A stretch of DNA of 64,000 bases, taken from the NCBI GenBank assembly GCA_030770545.1, contig CM061105.1, positions 10,027,001-10,091,000 of the forward strand, in the 5' to 3' direction. This stretch comes from Macropodus opercularis. Taxonomy: Eukaryota > Chordata > Actinopteri > Anabantiformes > Osphronemidae. The position numbers and the translations under genes were made by a program. The notes below the pieces were generated by a model. The model did no database searches. It was given only the letters and a program-made list of their open reading frames with translations, and had not been told where the DNA came from. This document shows, piece by piece, positions 11,830 to 24,000 of this stretch (position 1 is its first letter; each line of letters opens with the position of its first letter).

Positions 11830-12001
11830 TTCTTCGCTTTTCTCTTTTCTCGCTGTGGCGTGGTTCCTTGTGGTGTAACTGAATCGAAAGTTCAGTGCAA
11901 GACGGTCAGTGGGAAACTGCACTGACGGTAATTGGTGGTCAGGCATTATTCTCCGCATCATGTGATCCTTGTTCTCGGTCACGGCGCTGATCTTTGCCAC
12001 G

Positions 12002-12031
12002 TTAGCTGCTGTGCTGAGTCAACGTGTGGTT
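12002..12031 (-). CDS. znf521: znf521 last coding exon (nine codons plus stop)
   Basis: The thirty coding bases read NHTLTQHSS then TAA, after a pyrimidine-rich tract and a CTTGGCAG acceptor. They supply both zinc-binding histidines of the last finger. The human protein ends NHTMTQHSS, so only one residue differs. The phase (0) matches the donor at 21935. The exon is too short to be called from ORF length; it was found by searching for the expected C-terminus. Confidence 0.93.
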   Translation of the reverse strand, partial: NHTLTQHSS

Positions 12032-15000
12032 CTGCCAAGACACAAAAGAAACAGGGGAAACATTATGATCACATACGTCTTTCAGCTTTTTTTTGCCTTT
12101 CAATAAGCAAACGTTTGTCATGTTCCATAACAAGGGCAGTTGCTCTTTACAATTTAATTTAAATTGACAGAGAGCGTCTTTGGATAATCTTGACATTTGA
12201 ACAGCATCGTTATCCAGGTCCAATTAACACACGGGAGCCAAATCTGTGTATGGATCAATAGTAGTTGGCTTTGGGATTAAGCATAGTTAAGTCCTGGTCT
12301 AACGCAAAAGGCACAAGACCACTAACAGATAACATTTCTCTCGATCAAAGGCTGTGTCCATGGAAACAGGTGAACCTGATGGAATATCATCTATGGATCC
12401 ATGTTTATTTTCTGCCTACATGTACTGAATGTGCTGCACATGTACAATACAAAAAAAACAAAACAACCCACACCGCAGGTGAGGCTGCTGATGATTTGAA
12501 ATGCTGCACTTATTTAAAGAGGTGCACAATTCACTACGGCCGGGTAACAAGCTGACAATATCGCTCTGTTTTGCTGTATCTCCCAAATTTATGCAGGCAC
12601 ACACACAGACCGTAGAGAGGGGTTGTAGTGGGGCAGCTGTGCCAGGTTCTTTAAAGAGAGTGTGGACCAGGGGGTGTGTAACTGGTGTCCCTGGTGGGCT
12701 GAATCCAGGTCATCTTTTGAAGTGACTGCTAATCCCTTTAATGCAAACTACATGCCCCACTTGCTGCGCTCTGTTTAAAACACGGCCTTGGACTCTCTAA
12801 ACTGGCACGGAGTAGACACACCTGTCACCGAGTCGTCAACGCGCACGCACACACCTCAGCGCACACACGCGTTTAGGCCTGCCCGTCATGTGTGAGGTGG
12901 CGTTTAGCAGTTTGGAAAGAAACGATCGCAAATGATCACTGCACCCTCAGTGAGAGGGTTTACCAAAGCTGTCACCATCAGTCTTGCTGCTGCAGAATCC
13001 CCCAGGCAGCGCTAGGAGATGACTATTAGGCCCCCATACATTCTCTCCTCGCCTCTTTCCCCTTTCCCCTGCCTCCACATAAAGCGTTTAAACACCTCAA
13101 CAGCTTTCCTTTCAGCTGGGGCGATTACTCCCCGACAGGTGGGGTAATAAGCTGTTTGACGGGGAGCAGGAGTCTGACCCCTGTAAGGGTTAGCGTGGCT
13201 CGCCTGGGCCCTGCTCTCCCTTTTTAAAGAGGCGGCCCCGGACAGCTCCTCTGCTTCCTTCTCTCCTCTCTGGCTGAAATAAAGCTCCTTTAAGTGAGTC
13301 TGGGAGGAGACTCCCCACGGAACGCTCTCTCCCTCGCTCTCTCCCCACCACACCTCCTCCCCCCTCCTCACACTCCACCAACCCCCCCCCCCCCCCCCCC
13401 CGGTGAAGACATCCTTGGTGTTGCTGAGGAGGGACAGGAGCACGGCAACCTTATTAATGAATGCGGCCCATTACCCGTCAGCCTGGCTCCTCTGCGACTC
13501 CCACAAGCCCCTGCAGTACGTGACTTCAAATGGCAGGATATTGACACGGGGAGAGCAAAGCGACTAGGGCTGAGTTTGTGTGCCCGTGTGTGTGTGTGTG
13601 TGTGGAGGAGAGAGAAACAGAGGGAGAAAATTTGTGCTCAACTGAGTGTGCAGGCCTTTGTGTGAGTGTGCCACTGTGTCTAGGTGTGTGTGTGTGTGTG
13701 GACCCCAAAGGAACGTAGCTCCTTGGATATAATGTAGGGCTCGTAACAGCTATTAGAGGGGAAAATAACCCCTCTGGGGAATGGCTCCCCCCTCTGAATG
13801 TCCCAGCTCTGTCTGACACACACCGTATTCTACCTTTTCCTTAAACATGCCAGGAGTTTTCTCACTGAGGGCTTTTTCAAGGACGGTGTTAAACGACTTC
13901 AGTGGCTGTGGCATCCATGCAGACTAAAGGGAAATAGAGGAAAAGAGGGGGGAACGATGTTAAAAGAAAATGAAACTGATACCTTTATCTCTGTGGATGC
14001 TGAACTCCACTGAGTAGCTGTAAACTGTTCTGTGTGTGAGAGCGAGAGGCGGAAAGGAGGGAGAGGGGGGAGGAGGGGTAAAGATTTGCTTCCCCTGTCT
14101 TCATCCTCGTCAAGTTTTTCAAGCACCGCACTGTAACTCTGCACCAGCGCTGGGTAAGTTAAACACCTGCATACAGCGCCCACCTCCAAACGACAAACAA
14201 AACGTGAAACACGCAATTCACATCTTCACACACAAGAAAATGTCCAGCACCCTGTCACTAATGGTGTCACACCAAAATCACTACAATTTAGGATTAGATG
14301 CCTTCCATTAAGCCTTTTAGCTCTCATCCGACCCCCCCCCTTCTCCTCCATTGCCGTCCTATTCCCCCTGCAACTCTGCCGTTCCCCTTCATCCATTTCC
14401 TTTCCTTCTATCCAACCCTTAATCTCCTCCTCGATCCTTTCAACCACCTGCTGGCCGCACAGGCCTGCTGCAGGGCTCCGTTACCAGCAGCGTTCAGGTA
14501 AACCATAGCAGTCAATTCTCCACTAAATTAAATTTTGTTCTGATCAATAATGCGCACCCACTTCTCTCTTATGAAGAAGGGCTGCGTTGGCTTGAAGCGA
14601 GCCTTTTGCTTCTCTCCTATTCTCTTACCGGCTCTGTGCCACCATTAAAACACCACTTTCATCTGATTACATCACCCCACTGCAACGCCCTCAGGGGTAG
14701 TGGAAGAGGAGGGAGAACACCCGGCAGGGGTCTTGTGTACCCATGCAAACAGGTGCAACATGTCTAAGGAATTTAACGCCACTGCAGTGAGAGAGAAAGA
14801 GGGCGATAAAAAATGGAGAACGATTGAGAAAGAGCACAGAGTGAGAAAGTACCAGGAGGCTGGGGAGCTGATTTATTAACTAATCATTCTTTATGTCGTT
14901 CCCCATTGCTCTGGTCTTCATCGATAGCACCCGGTCTCCACTGAGGCAACAGAGGTGCATCTCTTACATCAGCTCTGCAGAGGAAAGCCAGTGGACTTGC

Positions 15001-18000
15001 AGACACACTCTCTCTTTCATCTGATCTCACTGTGTTAAAGACAATCTTCCTATTGTCCAACATCACAGAGAGAGGATGTAAAGCGTAATCACAACACCGA
15101 CGCTGTTGTGAACGCAGCGTTGTTAATGTTAATACCTGCAGAGCGCTGGCTGCTACCCAGCATATAGTATAGAACAGAGAGCCGAGTGAGCAGTGCCGAC
15201 TTTTAAAGACGTACATTTACGAACAAATAAAAGCATGTAAGTATAGAAAACTGACAAACAGCCTTTAAGTTCTGTACATTGAATAACTGTTTGTAGCTTC
15301 CCATGACTACAGTAACTGTAAATTACTGAACAGAGATATAAAAGCTAAATGGAAAAATATAATAGTTAATATAATAATAAACATCAGTTAAATATTGTTT
15401 AGAGACTAAAGCCATGAATAAAGAGTCAACACTATTGTAAGTAAAGTAATTGTAATTTACACTAAATATTGCTCATTAAAGACCTATATCATTAATATAG
15501 ATCATAATATAATAAACGGTGTCCTATTTTGGTGGTCTTTTATCTAATTGCAAAGGAACAGTCTCAACTATAAGCATCCAGCTCTGGGCTTTGATAAAAC
15601 TCTTATCAGTCTCTTCTCCCCAGCCCAGCATGGCTGACATACAGTCTGCATACAGTAGCTGCTTCTGGAGCACGGGCGGCGTGCGCAAAACCGCAGAGAC
15701 CTGTGCGTAGCCGTAGTCATCACTCAGGAATTTAATTAACACACAGCGAGAGCGTCAGCAAACGACACTAAAACAAAGAACCAGCAGGTGTTTCTCGGGA
15801 GCTCCGAGCCGCAGCATGACCGCAGGAGAAGAGGTCAGCCAGCGGACCTCCGTCAGTAAAGACCTCACTGGTTATTTGGTGAAAAATCTATAGTTACAGC
15901 GTTTCCTGGTCGTTCAAAGCGGCTGTGGAGAAAGACGAGAGTCCTGCATCCTGCTTTGATATTTAATGTGTGCTGAACCGGGCCCAGTATTGACTCCGTT
16001 GTCCCTTTGTGCTTTCCGTACTGTTGACCAGTTCACTGAGGGACTAATCCTTTCCTGCTCTGACCTCAGGCCAGGCTTACTGCTGGCTAGTTTAGCCAAT
16101 GAAGGACGCAATCAAATAAATAAATAATATAGCAGTTGGCATTCTCCACAGTCATCACTTATCAGGCCATGGGGAGGGCTGACCCTAAACACTGTTGTGC
16201 CACAGCCGCCCCGGTCTCCTTGGTAACAGACTGTGGTGTTTGAAGTGAGGTGCCAGGGGAGCCGTGGTCGTACAGCAACAGCACTGGGCTATGGCGGACA
16301 TGACAACAGCAATAGATTCCAATGTCTTCCATGTGTGTCATTTTGTTTCGTGCCACATTCACACCAAGCGCTTGTATCAATATAAATAATAAATCCATAA
16401 TAGCTGAAATGCTTTGATTAGACGTCTAACTATTGCAGCCAAATACTTCTGAGGTGTAACCGGAGATGACGGACCACCCTTTTTGTGGGCCGGTGCTTTG
16501 TAGCTCCAAATGATACTCATTACCCTGTCTAAGTAGACAAGTGAATGGTACTAGAAACACACTATGCGGTGATCCCGCTGTTTGACTGAGGTAGCAAAAC
16601 AACTGCACAACTGCTGTGTTATTATGGGGCCTCATTAAGTGAGGAGAGAGTGGGAGATGGGGAGAGGAAGAGAAGGGAAGGCAATAGAGAGACGGCCAGC
16701 GAGAGGCAGAGCAAAAGAGAGGAAGGAGAAAAAAACACAAGAGAGCGATACAAAGTGTATTGTGAGGTGATAGCAACACACAGATGCCTTTCCAACCAAA
16801 ATGAAGACTATGACTAAAGAACCCAATTAAGGGCCTTCTTAGGGGAGCCATCTTGGGAGGGGGATGGGCCTTCGTGGGACTTGAGCCCTGGGCTACATCC
16901 TCTAATTAGACAGAGCGAGGGGGGAGGATCTCTGCCTGTCACTGGGAGGGAGATGGGGTCCATGGGGTTCCACATGTCAGTCCCAGAAACAAAACACAAT
17001 TACTCTCACATTTAACCACTTCAGTCAGAGACAGACTTTGACTAGGGATGCTCCCACACGCGCTCCCCTCCCCCTCCCCCTCCGGTGCTGCTAGATATGC
17101 CACTTCACAAATGTGGAGATTTTTTTGAGGACTGCATTTCCGCCACGCTTCTACGAGGTGATCTGCCCGCCGATGTTTTCCCACCGAACTGGAGGAGCGA
17201 ATCCACAAAATAAGCTTTTAATCGACCGGCGATTGGTGTCATTCAGCAAAGCTTTCCAAACCTGAAGAGTTAAATTACTTTGTTGCTGCGACGTGTGGAT
17301 ATGAAATTCGAGAGGGAATAATTGTTCTAATGCTGTTTATTTTGGCCTCCGTCGCATTTTGTTGCCATCAGCAGCATGAGAGACACTCGAAAATCAATCC
17401 GCTACAGACTGGAAATTAAACCTGTAGTGAATTTCCAGAGAAGCGCTTAAAAATGGCATTTATCAAAGTTGCTGAAAAAGTCAACTAAGAAAAAGTAAAG
17501 GAGACATGTTCGAGGGAGAGATCTGGTGATGGATTCTAGCGCAGCACACCAAGTGTCTCCTCTTTGTTTGGATTTAACTTTCCCCAGTGGTGCAACAGAG
17601 GAAAGAGAAAAAGAACAGCTCAAAGGCTTCTGGGAGTTTTTGTCATGTCTCCCTCCAGACAATGTGTTTGCATGCACATATCAGACCCTGAGAGAGATGA
17701 AGACAAAGACAAATACATACAGCACACGCAAAGATGTGTACACACAAACACAATGAGAGAGAGGAAACCCTCCCAGGATCATTAGGTCTGTCACGCTGTC
17801 TAATTCTGATACACCTACAAAAGTGGAACAGCACTATTGTGATATATCACTAGTCATCTAAGGGCCTACGTCCCCATTTACAGTGCAGAGCAGTGTGTTC
17901 ACAGTTGTACACAATTATAAATAAGCTTAAATATTAATGACGGTGCCTCACAAGCAGCTGCTTTTTTCCCTAATTCATTGTTCTTTTATTATGTAGTGCA

Positions 18001-21000
18001 ACTTTTTTTGAAACAGTGACAGAATTCAGAGCACCTGGGGTGATGAAGAAGAAAACAAGTTGTCATATGAAAGGAAAGGAAAAATATATATATCCAACTT
18101 TCAAAAGCATGAAGAGCTGTCACATTTGGCAGATCAAGATATGCAAAGAAAACGGGTGTTTGAGAGACGCTTAGGGACAAACACGCGCCGCTTGGCTTCT
18201 GCGCGACATGTTTGGGACGTGGGGCAGTTCGGGTGTTTTTGAGGGCATGTTTTAAGATTCAGAAAATAAGAAGAAAGAAAAAAAAAACTAACTTCTGGGG
18301 AATTATGTCTCTGTGCTTAAAACTGAGCAGTGCCATTCATAACATTCAATTCGTATTTTAACAGCCATCATTCATACAGTAAATTTCAGTGTTTCTAAGC
18401 ATTATAATAAAATTATACGACGCCTTAAACTGATTTAACACATTTTATGTTGTACAAATTTCACGCGCTTGTTTTCTCCTGGGTTCTCTGCTGCCCCCTC
18501 CCTCGTCTTCCTGACTGTCCGCCTCCTCCTCCCTTTCTTGCTTTCTTCTCAGACGGACGTTATGACACACGTAGCTGTTTACGCTGACCCCGTGACCGTG
18601 GAGCCTATAAATATGCTTAATTAAAACAGTGGAATTGGTCACAGCTTGGCAATAATGGCTATCACACGGGGAGAGGAGAATCTCATTTGTGTGGAGAAGT
18701 AGAACATGATGCAGATGTGCTCTTGTCACTTTCAGCACTCATTAAGGCCAGGGAGCTTTGGATTGTCTTTGAAGGAATCCTTTTAAAAGACACTCCAATT
18801 AAGGTACGTGTCCTGCGGGCGTCTGAGGAGAGGGAGAAGTCATACAGTACCTCGGTCCTTTCACTCCGCCGTCAGTCGTGGCACAACTTAACACAAGACT
18901 TACAATCTCGTGTCACTTCCAAGGAATGATAATGAAATTGGAGGACGGAGGGAATAAAAGACAGCCCGGCTTAAAAGGAACGAGGGAATCTCACACAGAA
19001 AATGTCATCTTCGGTTGTGTAACTTCAATCTCATTGCCTTGTCTTCGGAGGAATTTGGATCACTGGGAAAGAAGCCTCCGACTGCAGCCCTGCTCGGCGC
19101 ATCGCGTCGCTGGAGGAGCTGAACTTGTGCGTTTCCCCACAAATGAACTGCACTCAGAGAAATGTCAGATTTAAGCTGTGGCTAATACTGCGCATCCATC
19201 AGTTAATGAATCTGGCTAATTAATCCAGCCTAGGAGCATTGTCAGTGGCTCCCTTCCTTCCTTCTGTGAAAGCTACAGTATCTGCAGCTATTGCAAAGGG
19301 AAAAAGGGAAGTGCATTATTAAGTTTCACACTGCAGTGTTGCCTTTGCAAGAACCCAGGGACATTTTCCCCCAGAAGTAGACAGCTGTTTTAAATGTGAG
19401 GACTCGTATTTGGCTGAAAGTATGTAGTGAAGCTGTGTCTCCTAGTTGCTCCGAGGGTGGGCAGCAGTCGAGGGTCAAAGAGAGCACCGCACAGCCGGCC
19501 TGCTTGCCCTCCCCATCAGCACCTCATGAAATATCTAGACGTTGCTCCATATTTTAATGGAGTAAGGGAGAGGGATATGCAGGGCAGAGGCTGTGTGAGC
19601 GTGTGTGATGGTGGAGGAGAGTCCTCTGGAGAGTTCTGAGGGGAACGGTGGTCTATGCATCTCAGTGCTTATTTTTTGTCTGTGAAAGAAAGAGGATGGA
19701 GAGAAATGGAGGGAGAGAGAGAGGGAAAGCAAGAGAGATAATTCTCCTCTGGAATCTGGATTCTGGGGCACACAGGCCCAGGAGTCAGTCAATCTGGCTG
19801 GTCTGAGGGGGGTGGCTGGGCGGGGGGTCCTAGGAGGGCTGATTAGACGGATGCTCTCCCATCATCCATCTCGACAGGCTGGCGAAAATTGGCTAGCCCC
19901 TCGCAGGGTAGAGTTCACGGGGGGAGGCGGTGGGCGAGGATGTGGAGCAGTGCACTGGATACCTGTCACAGCCTTTGGTCTGTTTCAGGATCTCAGCAGC
20001 AAATTAATAAAATATCGTTCCTGCTTCCCTTTACCTGCCGTGGCAGCTCTCCCTCTCGCCGCTACTTCTCCCAGCTTGCACTGGCCCTTTGACCCCTCCG
20101 ACTACTGTGAGAGATGAGGAGCCCAGGCAGCCGGCGAGTGGGCCAGAGTGTCAGGGAGAAATAGGGAGAAACTCCAAACTCGAGACCTGGCAAAGGGAGA
20201 GAGCTTCCACTCCTCTCGCTGCTGGAAGACAGCTCCACTTCAGACAGACTGACAAACGACTGCCCCGTGTCAGTGAGATATTTTGAAGTGTGATGCATGG
20301 GAAATGGCAACTGCAAACAAACAACAACTAAAAACAAGACTCCAACCTGCAATATTTGTTGAAGGCTTTAACTATAGATAGAGAAAAAGGCAAATTTAAC
20401 ATTACTAAGTTCAGGAGGTGCATCCCGCCATGAAACATGCCCAAACTTCAGTCATAGCCTGAATAAATAGTGAATGGGACAGAGACAGGACTGTATGTGC
20501 ACTTATATCTATACGTAGGGCGTATATGTGAGGGAGCGTGAGCACGGTCTCACAGGGGACTGCCTTTAAAGCACGGCACAGGTTGAGCATAATAATCGTC
20601 TTATCCCCCAAGCTCGTTGGCGCTCGCCTTTCATAAGCCCCTGTTTCACAACAAAGTGCCATAGGTCTTTCATGTTCCACTCTTGTCTCTTCATACAGCG
20701 TAAAACAATATAATCATGCATGAAACAACACCTCCGGGAGGCGGAGATCACTTCAATCCCAAAAAATGTCAAACTAAAAAAAGTGGGGAAACATCCCCAG
20801 GTTATTTGAGATTGTTTACAGGTACCTGCAACAACTCTCGCTATATAGAGAACACTTGTACCAATGAGGGATGAAAATGTGATAAATAGGAGGCCTTGGC
20901 ATGAATGAAAAGTCTCCGCGTTGGCAGTTTGGCGGAGTGCGAGGCTTGTTAAATAACCTGCTCTGTGGTAGAGTTGCATATTGGTGGATCAGGACTTGTT

Positions 21001-24000
21001 TTATTCATGGTTGCAGTGCTCAAATGACCAGCAGATAATGATCACATTCACCTTCCTCCTGGCAGACACATGCCTCTGTGTTTACAACCTGAATCTCAAT
21101 ATGAAAATCGTTGCCGATCAATGAGCAGCCAAGCCCTGGATGCTTCCTCTGGCTACCTGCTAATAAATAGCGCTGCTAATCCAAATTTGCAGGTGGGTGT
21201 AGTTGGAGGATGAGGTGAGGGGTGATTGGTTTCTCCCTGCGCTTTAAGGTGAATTAAGCATAATTGTAGTGATGGGATTGAACACATTACTTATATTTTA
21301 ATGATTTCGTTTCAAAAGCTAATAGAAAAGGATCTGGATATCAGACGTCTGCTATGTGCACTGCAGAGAATCCCCCTAACAAAACACAGCGGCTTGAAAA
21401 CACCACCACAGTGAAATAATATAATAAGATCTGTTTCATTTTTTCAGGTTCTCCAAGGACCAGAGGAAAAGATTGCTAGAAAATGGATTATCTCTCTAAC
21501 ATTGCAAGTTCATAAGTCCAACTACTAACTTTGTTGAAGGGCAGATATGGTCTCCCAGAGGACAAAGCTCATATTTAGCCACGAGGCCTCCTCTGTGATT
21601 AGAAAAGGAGATGCAAGCATATTGACTCAACCGTGTTTTTGCCTCTGCACTGTATGTAATTACCTCTTCAAAAACGAACATTCCACTAATCCTCTAATTC
21701 CAGATATTTTAGTGCTCTGCTGGTCTAATAAGCAAATCAAATCATATCTGCACATCACAAATGAGTTTTGGAAACGGACTGAAATAATTCCTTCTGAGTC
21801 TCTCGCCTCAGCCGGGACGCAGTGGATAGCGAGGGCGTGATGAGCGGTGTTTAGTGTTTGTTGAGCTGTCATGTGTGTTTAGCGGCCGCAGCTTTCTGCT
21901 GGTGGCTGTTTTTGCTCCACCAGCCCGAGGCTCACCTGTAACTCTGTCTGGAAGAAGAACTTCTGTGGGCACTGCGAGCAGTCATAGATCTTATCTTCCT
22001 GGCCGTGGGCAGAGAAGATGTGCTGCTGGAGCTTATTGGCCTGGACGAACACTGCTCGCACACAAGACAAGAAAACACACAAGACAGAGAAGACATTTAT
22101 GAACAATTTATTTCACAGTAACATGTTGTTACCACGGATTAGGGCTGAATAAAAATGTACACAATTAAAGGTAGTCCGTCAAATAACATAATAAGGAAAA
22201 AAACTACCAACAAATGAATGTGAGATTTATTGGCAGAAAAAAATATATACTTATGATATACATGACTGGAAAAAGGTGCTAACAGTGAGATGAGATGTGG
22301 TCATGGTGCTACAGCTAGCACACAATGTTTGGGGAATAATGATGCTCTTTATTTAGCACGGCTGTGGGGACAACAAGCCAGAAAATAAACAACCACAAAA
22401 AAAACTGGCATGGCTTCAAGTGCAAAACATGGCCTCCATTAGTCTACATCGCTAATTATATTGACAATATAAATATTCATAGTGTTGCGCTATTTATTCA
22501 TGCAGACTCCATTCACCGTCATACAAACACACAACTCACTGGCACTTAAAAAATACTATATGTTGTTGCTTTAATTAAGCCATAGTCCACACTGGGAGGC
22601 AAAGGGGGACCCGGCTGTGTGTGTCTTCAGTGTATGTGTGTTGCATGTGTGGGTGTGCACGTGTGCCTCCACGTCCTCCGAGGAACACTTCAAACGTGCC
22701 GTTTGTTATCCCAGACCCCTGTGCTTTAAGGACGGCTGTCTAATCTCAAAGGTCTGGATGCTCTGGAAAAGTTAGCATGTGGGGGCTTCATTTGAATTTC
22801 TTACAGCTCAAAATAACTTTGCTTCTAATGCATGCACCGAGGGGCCGCGAGGAGAGGGACTTAAAAAAACAGAGCCACAAAAGGTGAGGTGTCTGTTGGA
22901 GATGACTTTGGGGTCGCGCAGCCCTGTGGCGGGACTCTGCAACATTAACGCGTCCCAATTTGAGCTCACCTGGGAGGACAGGTTATTAATTATTGAGCTG
23001 TGTACACATGAGATGCACGTGGCTTCATTGAATGTCACACTCATGACCTGGGAAATAAAAGTTTGGATCGGAAGCAGACGCACTGTGGCGATGCGTTCAG
23101 ACTGCTAATGCCTGGGTGACAGCTGTCTCTGGAACATGGCAGCATGTTAACCCGAAATGAACAATCCCGCTCTAATAAACAAACAACAGCTCCGTGGTCC
23201 ATTTCTGAGACTAATGACCACAGCGATGTGAAGACAGGGATGCAGGGTTTTACATGTCAGCTGAACGGTGGGGCCTTAGCCATCGTCCGTATTTGTGTCT
23301 CTGTTATGCTCCTAAAATGACGACAATTTTCCACGCAGGAAACAAATGTGAAAAAACAAAAATGCACCGATAAACAATAGTTTATTCCTTTAGCTGTCTG
23401 CATATACTGTACAGAAGCAGGTCACAGCAGCTGCAGGAAGCCTTCATTATGTCTTTGGCTAGAGCAAGAAAAAGTCAATACAGCAGAAATAAAAATGGAT
23501 CCGAGACTTGGGGGGCCTTCAAATACTGTACAATCGGGCTAAACACAACAAGATGTCAAGTTAGCTGTTGCTCACTGCTTACATGTGTATGGAGCAAGAG
23601 ACGCGTTTAATCAGCCTTGTATCAGCTCTGCATCATTCATATGCAAGTGAACACTGACAACCGGATCGAAGGGGGCGTAATAAATACTGACTGAGTTATG
23701 ACATCGAAGGCAAAGATTTAAACGTGAGCTCAAGAAGTTTTTAGTTAATTTATATAGTGAAGTTTTGACATCTTTAAAGGCGCGGTTTGTATTTATGACC
23801 ACTACAGGGGATTACAAAATACAGCCTTGGCTAATATAAATGGCTGTAACCATTTAATTAGCGGTGAGAGTTTCATTTCTTTCTCCATCATCATTCTTTA
23901 AATTAGCCTTCAACATATAATGAAAGGGATGAGGCTGAAACTGGCAGTGAGGGGGCGCTGAATTCGGGTTTGGCACAATCAGACGAATATGAGAAACGCT

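Larger units (their letters stand above)
10570..12001 (-). other. znf521: Probable 3' UTR of znf521
   Basis: Non-coding sequence directly follows the TAA at 12004-12002. On the plus strand it includes a TTC/T-rich tract at about 11279-11318, which is GAA/A-rich in the transcript. The first AATAAA on the minus strand is only about 175 nt past the stop (11829-11824); ATTAAA signals follow near 10.6 kb. Both a short and a long 3' UTR are possible. Confidence 0.4.
12032..21935 (-). other. znf521: znf521 intron between the last two exons (about 9.9 kb)
   Basis: No exon-like sequence was recognised in either strand. Contents include a C20 tract (about 13382-13401), short GT repeats near 13.59 and 13.69 kb, purine/pyrimidine-skewed stretches, and candidate conserved elements at about 18590-18800 and 19140-19380. 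ORFs here have low-complexity Ser/Pro/Leu- or Arg/Glu-rich translations. Confidence 0.7.

Noticed and set aside
11452..12000. 182-codon minus-strand ORF directly after the znf521 stop
   Set aside because: It lies in the 3' UTR in another frame, has no recognisable domain, and is explained by chance.
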